The notes under the pieces are model-generated. The model did not search any database. It worked only from the letters and a program-made list of their open reading frames with translations, and was not told the origin of the DNA. From Aureibaculum flavum (GTDB lineage: Bacteria; Bacteroidota; Bacteroidia; Flavobacteriales; Flavobacteriaceae), in NCBI RefSeq assembly GCF_016406085.1, contig NZ_JAEHFJ010000005.1:62001-126000 (forward strand): 64,000 bases of DNA. The letters run 5' to 3'. A program made the translations under genes and the position numbers. Of the stretch, positions 61,819 to 64,000 are shown in pieces (position 1 is the first letter of the stretch; each line of letters begins with the position of its first letter).

Positions 61819-63069
61819 ATGCATAAAAAATTAGTCGTATTACTTTTTATTTTATTTATTTCTAAAACCGATGCTCAAACATCGGTTTTAGCCATTGCAG
61901 ATAATTACTTGGAAAAGGGAAATTATCAATTGGCTTTAGAGCAATTAAAAACGGATAAAAACCCAACTATAGAAGTTCTTAATAAAATAGCAGATATTTA
62001 CCAGAAAACAGGTAATTATGCGAATGCCATTAACTATTATAACAAAATATATAGTTTAAATCCATCGGATAAAGTAAAGGAACAACTGGGTAAATGTTAT
62101 CAATATACTGGCAACTCTAAAAAAGCGATGCAATTGCAAAGTGAGGTTTTAAATGACAATCCTGATAATTTATTATTGCAATATCATTTAGCCAAATTAT
62201 ATGCTGCCAATAGAAAAACAAAGGAAGCTATTATTTTGTTGGAAGGGTTGGTAGAAAAAGATCCTGAGAACCCGAATTATCATTATGAGTTAGGTGAGGC
62301 ATTAAATAAGATAAAAAAAGACCCGACGAAACCGTATTTAGAAGCCTATCGTTTAGATACCTCTCATGTTAAAAGCATGTATCAACTCGCAAAATATTTC
62401 AATAAGGTAAAAGTGAGAGATTCAGCGGACTTATTTATTGATAAAGGGCTGGAAATCGATTCTGAAAATTTGAACTTTTTACAATTAAAAGCCCAAAATG
62501 AATTTTTAAAGAAGGAATATGACACTACAATAGTGTATCTAAAAAGATTAGAAGCTCTAAATTTCAAAACGGTATTTGTCAATAAATTATTTGGTTTAAG
62601 CTATTTCAAAAACGAAGATTATGAAAATGCATTGTTGTATTTTAATAAAGTCAAAATGGCCGATTTTATGGATACGGGTACCTTATTTAATATTGGTTTG
62701 GTACATGCTGCTATGAAAGAATATAAAAAAGCTGAAATGAGTTTTTATATGTCTATAGCTTTTCAAAAACCTGAATATGATAAGAACTATTTTGAATTGG
62801 GAAAAGTGCAGTTAGAACAAAAAGAAGTTAAAAAAGCGATAACATCTTTTGAGAAAGGTTATGAAAATAATTCTAGAAATTATCAACTTTTATTTCAAAT
62901 AGCCATGCTCTCTGAAAATTATTTTAAGGATAAAAAAATTGCGTTAAGGCATTATGAGCAATATGTGGAAAATTTTTCATCGAAAGATGAAAAATCAACT
63001 TTGTATGCAAAATCTCGTATAAAAGAGATTAATAAAGAGCTTTTTATGAAAGGAACAGAAGAGGAATAA
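61819..63069 (+). CDS. TPR-repeat secreted protein
   Basis: A 416-residue protein with signal peptide LVVLLFILFISKTDAQ and about eight TPRs (AINYYNKIYSLNPSDKVKEQLGKCYQYTGNSKKA, KAEMSFYMSIAFQKPEYDKNYFELGKVQLEQKEVKKAI and so on). Eighteen bases after the M56 gene, so it is part of the bla-type operon. It may be a scaffold for the sensing module at the periplasmic face. Confidence 0.9.
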   Translation: MHKKLVVLLFILFISKTDAQTSVLAIADNYLEKGNYQLALEQLKTDKNPTIEVLNKIADIYQKTGNYANAINYYNKIYSLNPSDKVKEQLGKCYQYTGNSKKAMQLQSEVLNDNPDNLLLQYHLAKLYAANRKTKEAIILLEGLVEKDPENPNYHYELGEALNKIKKDPTKPYLEAYRLDTSHVKSMYQLAKYFNKVKVRDSADLFIDKGLEIDSENLNFLQLKAQNEFLKKEYDTTIVYLKRLEALNFKTVFVNKLFGLSYFKNEDYENALLYFNKVKMADFMDTGTLFNIGLVHAAMKEYKKAEMSFYMSIAFQKPEYDKNYFELGKVQLEQKEVKKAITSFEKGYENNSRNYQLLFQIAMLSENYFKDKKIALRHYEQYVENFSSKDEKSTLYAKSRIKEINKELFMKGTEEE

Positions 63070-63115
63070 CATTGTTTTATCAAAAAATTGTACTTTCGTT
63101 CTTTTAAATGCGACA

Positions 63116-63598
63116 ATGTTAAGGCGAACCATTAGTTTTCTTTTTTTAATACTTTTATGTACTTCTTGCGAGTACTTTTGGTCTAGTTCATCTACATCAA
63201 AAAGTAACTTAGAAGTAGCTAATACTATTATTGATTTTACAAAAGTAGATACGTATCCTGTGTTTTCTGATTGTGAGAATTATGCGGAAAGTGACAATCA
63301 AAAAGATTGCTTCTACAAAATGCTACCTCAAAAATTAGGTGAGTCTTTAAGCAAAGAAGATATAAAGGTTAAAAAAGTAGTTAATGATGCCGCTTGGATT
63401 GATATTCTAATAGATAACACAGGTAGAGCAAGTCTTGTCGATATAATTTCTACGACAGAAATTGATGAACAAATTCCTGATTTTAGACAAATTATAGAAC
63501 AAAGTATTAATCGTTTGCCAACTATGTTTCCTGCTAAAAAACAAGGCATTTTAGTACGATCTCAGTACAGAATGGCTATTGAAGTGAAAACAATTTAA
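63116..63598 (+). CDS. Lipoprotein related to the TonB-C-like tail of the M56 protein
   Basis: A 160-residue lipoprotein (LLCTSC-EYF). Its main domain, YPVFSDCENYAESDNQKDCFYKMLPQKLGESL then IDILIDNTGRASLVDIISTTEIDEQIPDFRQIIEQSINRLPTM, matches the TonB-C-like tail of the M56 protein (APIFPDCEDAEDPKECLKQSIEKFV), including the paired Cys. So the two share an ancestor. It closes the operon started at 59705. Confidence 0.75.
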   Translation: MLRRTISFLFLILLCTSCEYFWSSSSTSKSNLEVANTIIDFTKVDTYPVFSDCENYAESDNQKDCFYKMLPQKLGESLSKEDIKVKKVVNDAAWIDILIDNTGRASLVDIISTTEIDEQIPDFRQIIEQSINRLPTMFPAKKQGILVRSQYRMAIEVKTI

Positions 63599-63606
63599 AT
63601 GTTATA

Positions 63607-63636
63607 TGTCATTCAGAGCGAAGCGAAGAATCTCAC
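63607..63636. repeat. Intergenic repeat, second copy
   Basis: TGTCATTCAGAGCGAAGCGAAGAATCTCAC repeats the first arm of the element at 60106 with few changes. It lies in the spacer between the two convergent genes. Confidence 0.6.
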
Positions 63637-63675
63637 AATGATGAGTTACCTTTAGAGAGCATAATTTAAATGCCC

Positions 63676-64000
63676 TTAAAACCTGATCGCCAACTTCTTC
63701 ATTAAACGTATTACCTCTACATATAACCATATAAGTGTAACGAGCAAACCCCAAGTTGCCACCCATTCATAATATTTTGGAGCTTTATTTATTTTTCTGT
63801 CAATAAAATCAAAGTCAAGTAATAATGAGAATGAAGCAACTATTGCCGCAATGATATTAAATCCAATGGCAAACCATGAAGTACCCCAAATATAGGGTGT
63901 GTTAATGCCGAAAATATTCAATATCCAACTGATAATATAGATGCTCATAATGGTAATTATGGCCGTAATTAAGACACTTCTAAATCTTTTAGTGACAATA
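63676..64000 (-). CDS. Bax inhibitor-1/YccA family membrane protein (5' end outside window)
   Basis: The minus strand is open from the window edge to the stop at 63676; the ATG at 63948 is internal since the frame continues upstream (IVTKRFRSVLITAIITI before it). The visible end has the family's last helices: GTSWFAIGFNIIAAIVASFSLLLDFDFIDRKINKAPKYYEWVATWGLLVTLIWLYVEVIRLM, including the DF.FID and KAPKYYEW..TWGLLVTLIWLY.E signature. An inner-membrane protein, possibly a calcium leak channel as in other family members. Confidence 0.9.
   Translation of the reverse strand, partial: IVTKRFRSVLITAIITIMSIYIISWILNIFGINTPYIWGTSWFAIGFNIIAAIVASFSLLLDFDFIDRKINKAPKYYEWVATWGLLVTLIWLYVEVIRLMKKLAIRF

Noticed and set aside
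1-64000. CRISPR array
   Set aside because: No series of regularly spaced identical repeats was seen anywhere in the window.
1-64000. Insertion sequence or prophage
   Set aside because: No transposase, integrase, capsid or terminase product was recognised, including near tRNA-Asp.

Overview
The window is AT-rich DNA from a member of the Bacteroidota, most likely a marine-type Flavobacteriaceae. The evidence is the promoters (TAnnTTTG -7 boxes, little Shine-Dalgarno signal), many short secreted or lipoprotein products ending in a Cys lipobox or xxAQ signal peptides, the M56/TonB-type BlaR protein, and families typical of this group (DUF2061 next to cysH, a fused MetX-aspartokinase-homoserine dehydrogenase, split MetH). 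No taxonomic marker gene is present, so the genus is not assigned.

Layout. (1) 1-2.4 kb: the end of an M28 peptidase, an Xre/RES toxin-antitoxin pair with its own palindromic operator, and a lipoprotein. (2) 2.6-29.6 kb: a large sulfur-amino-acid region. It holds metK on the minus strand behind a SAM-II-like riboswitch; metY, a trifunctional MetX-AK-HSD protein and a second sulfhydrylase behind a SAM-I riboswitch; an Rrf2 regulator; an acyl-CoA ligase; DUF2061-cysH-cysD-cysN; a sulfite reductase carrying a C-terminal HEPN-like domain, two siroheme synthesis enzymes, a ferredoxin-NADP reductase and a ferredoxin; cysE-cysM; and a second SAM-I riboswitch ahead of a split metH, a small unknown gene and metF. 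Thioredoxin follows. Together these genes cover sulfate to sulfide, sulfide to cysteine or homocysteine, homocysteine to methionine, and methionine to SAM, with SAM feeding back through three riboswitches of two unrelated classes.

(3) 29.7-33.6 kb: a DUF58 gene, tRNA-Asp(GTC), then a HEPN-type gene lying between two identical 38-bp copies of the tRNA terminator, which looks like a one-gene insertion, followed by a class-C-like serine hydrolase. (4) 34.0-58.5 kb: a long, almost purely minus-strand accessory array of lipoproteins with WG-like repeats, a secreted leucine-rich-repeat protein, a DKNYY protein, several small membrane proteins with a PH-like half, a LipL32-family protein and a zinc-ribbon protein, with a LytS/LytTR two-component pair in an operon at its upstream end. 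Paralogues and decayed copies show local duplication. The role of this array is unknown.

(5) 59.0-64.0 kb: a DUF456 membrane protein, then a BlaI repressor behind a 40-bp perfect palindrome, an M56/BlaR1-like membrane peptidase with TonB-type and carboxypeptidase-regulatory-type tails, a TPR protein, a lipoprotein related to the TonB-type tail, and the end of a Bax-inhibitor-1 family gene. No CRISPR array, transposase or integrase gene was seen.
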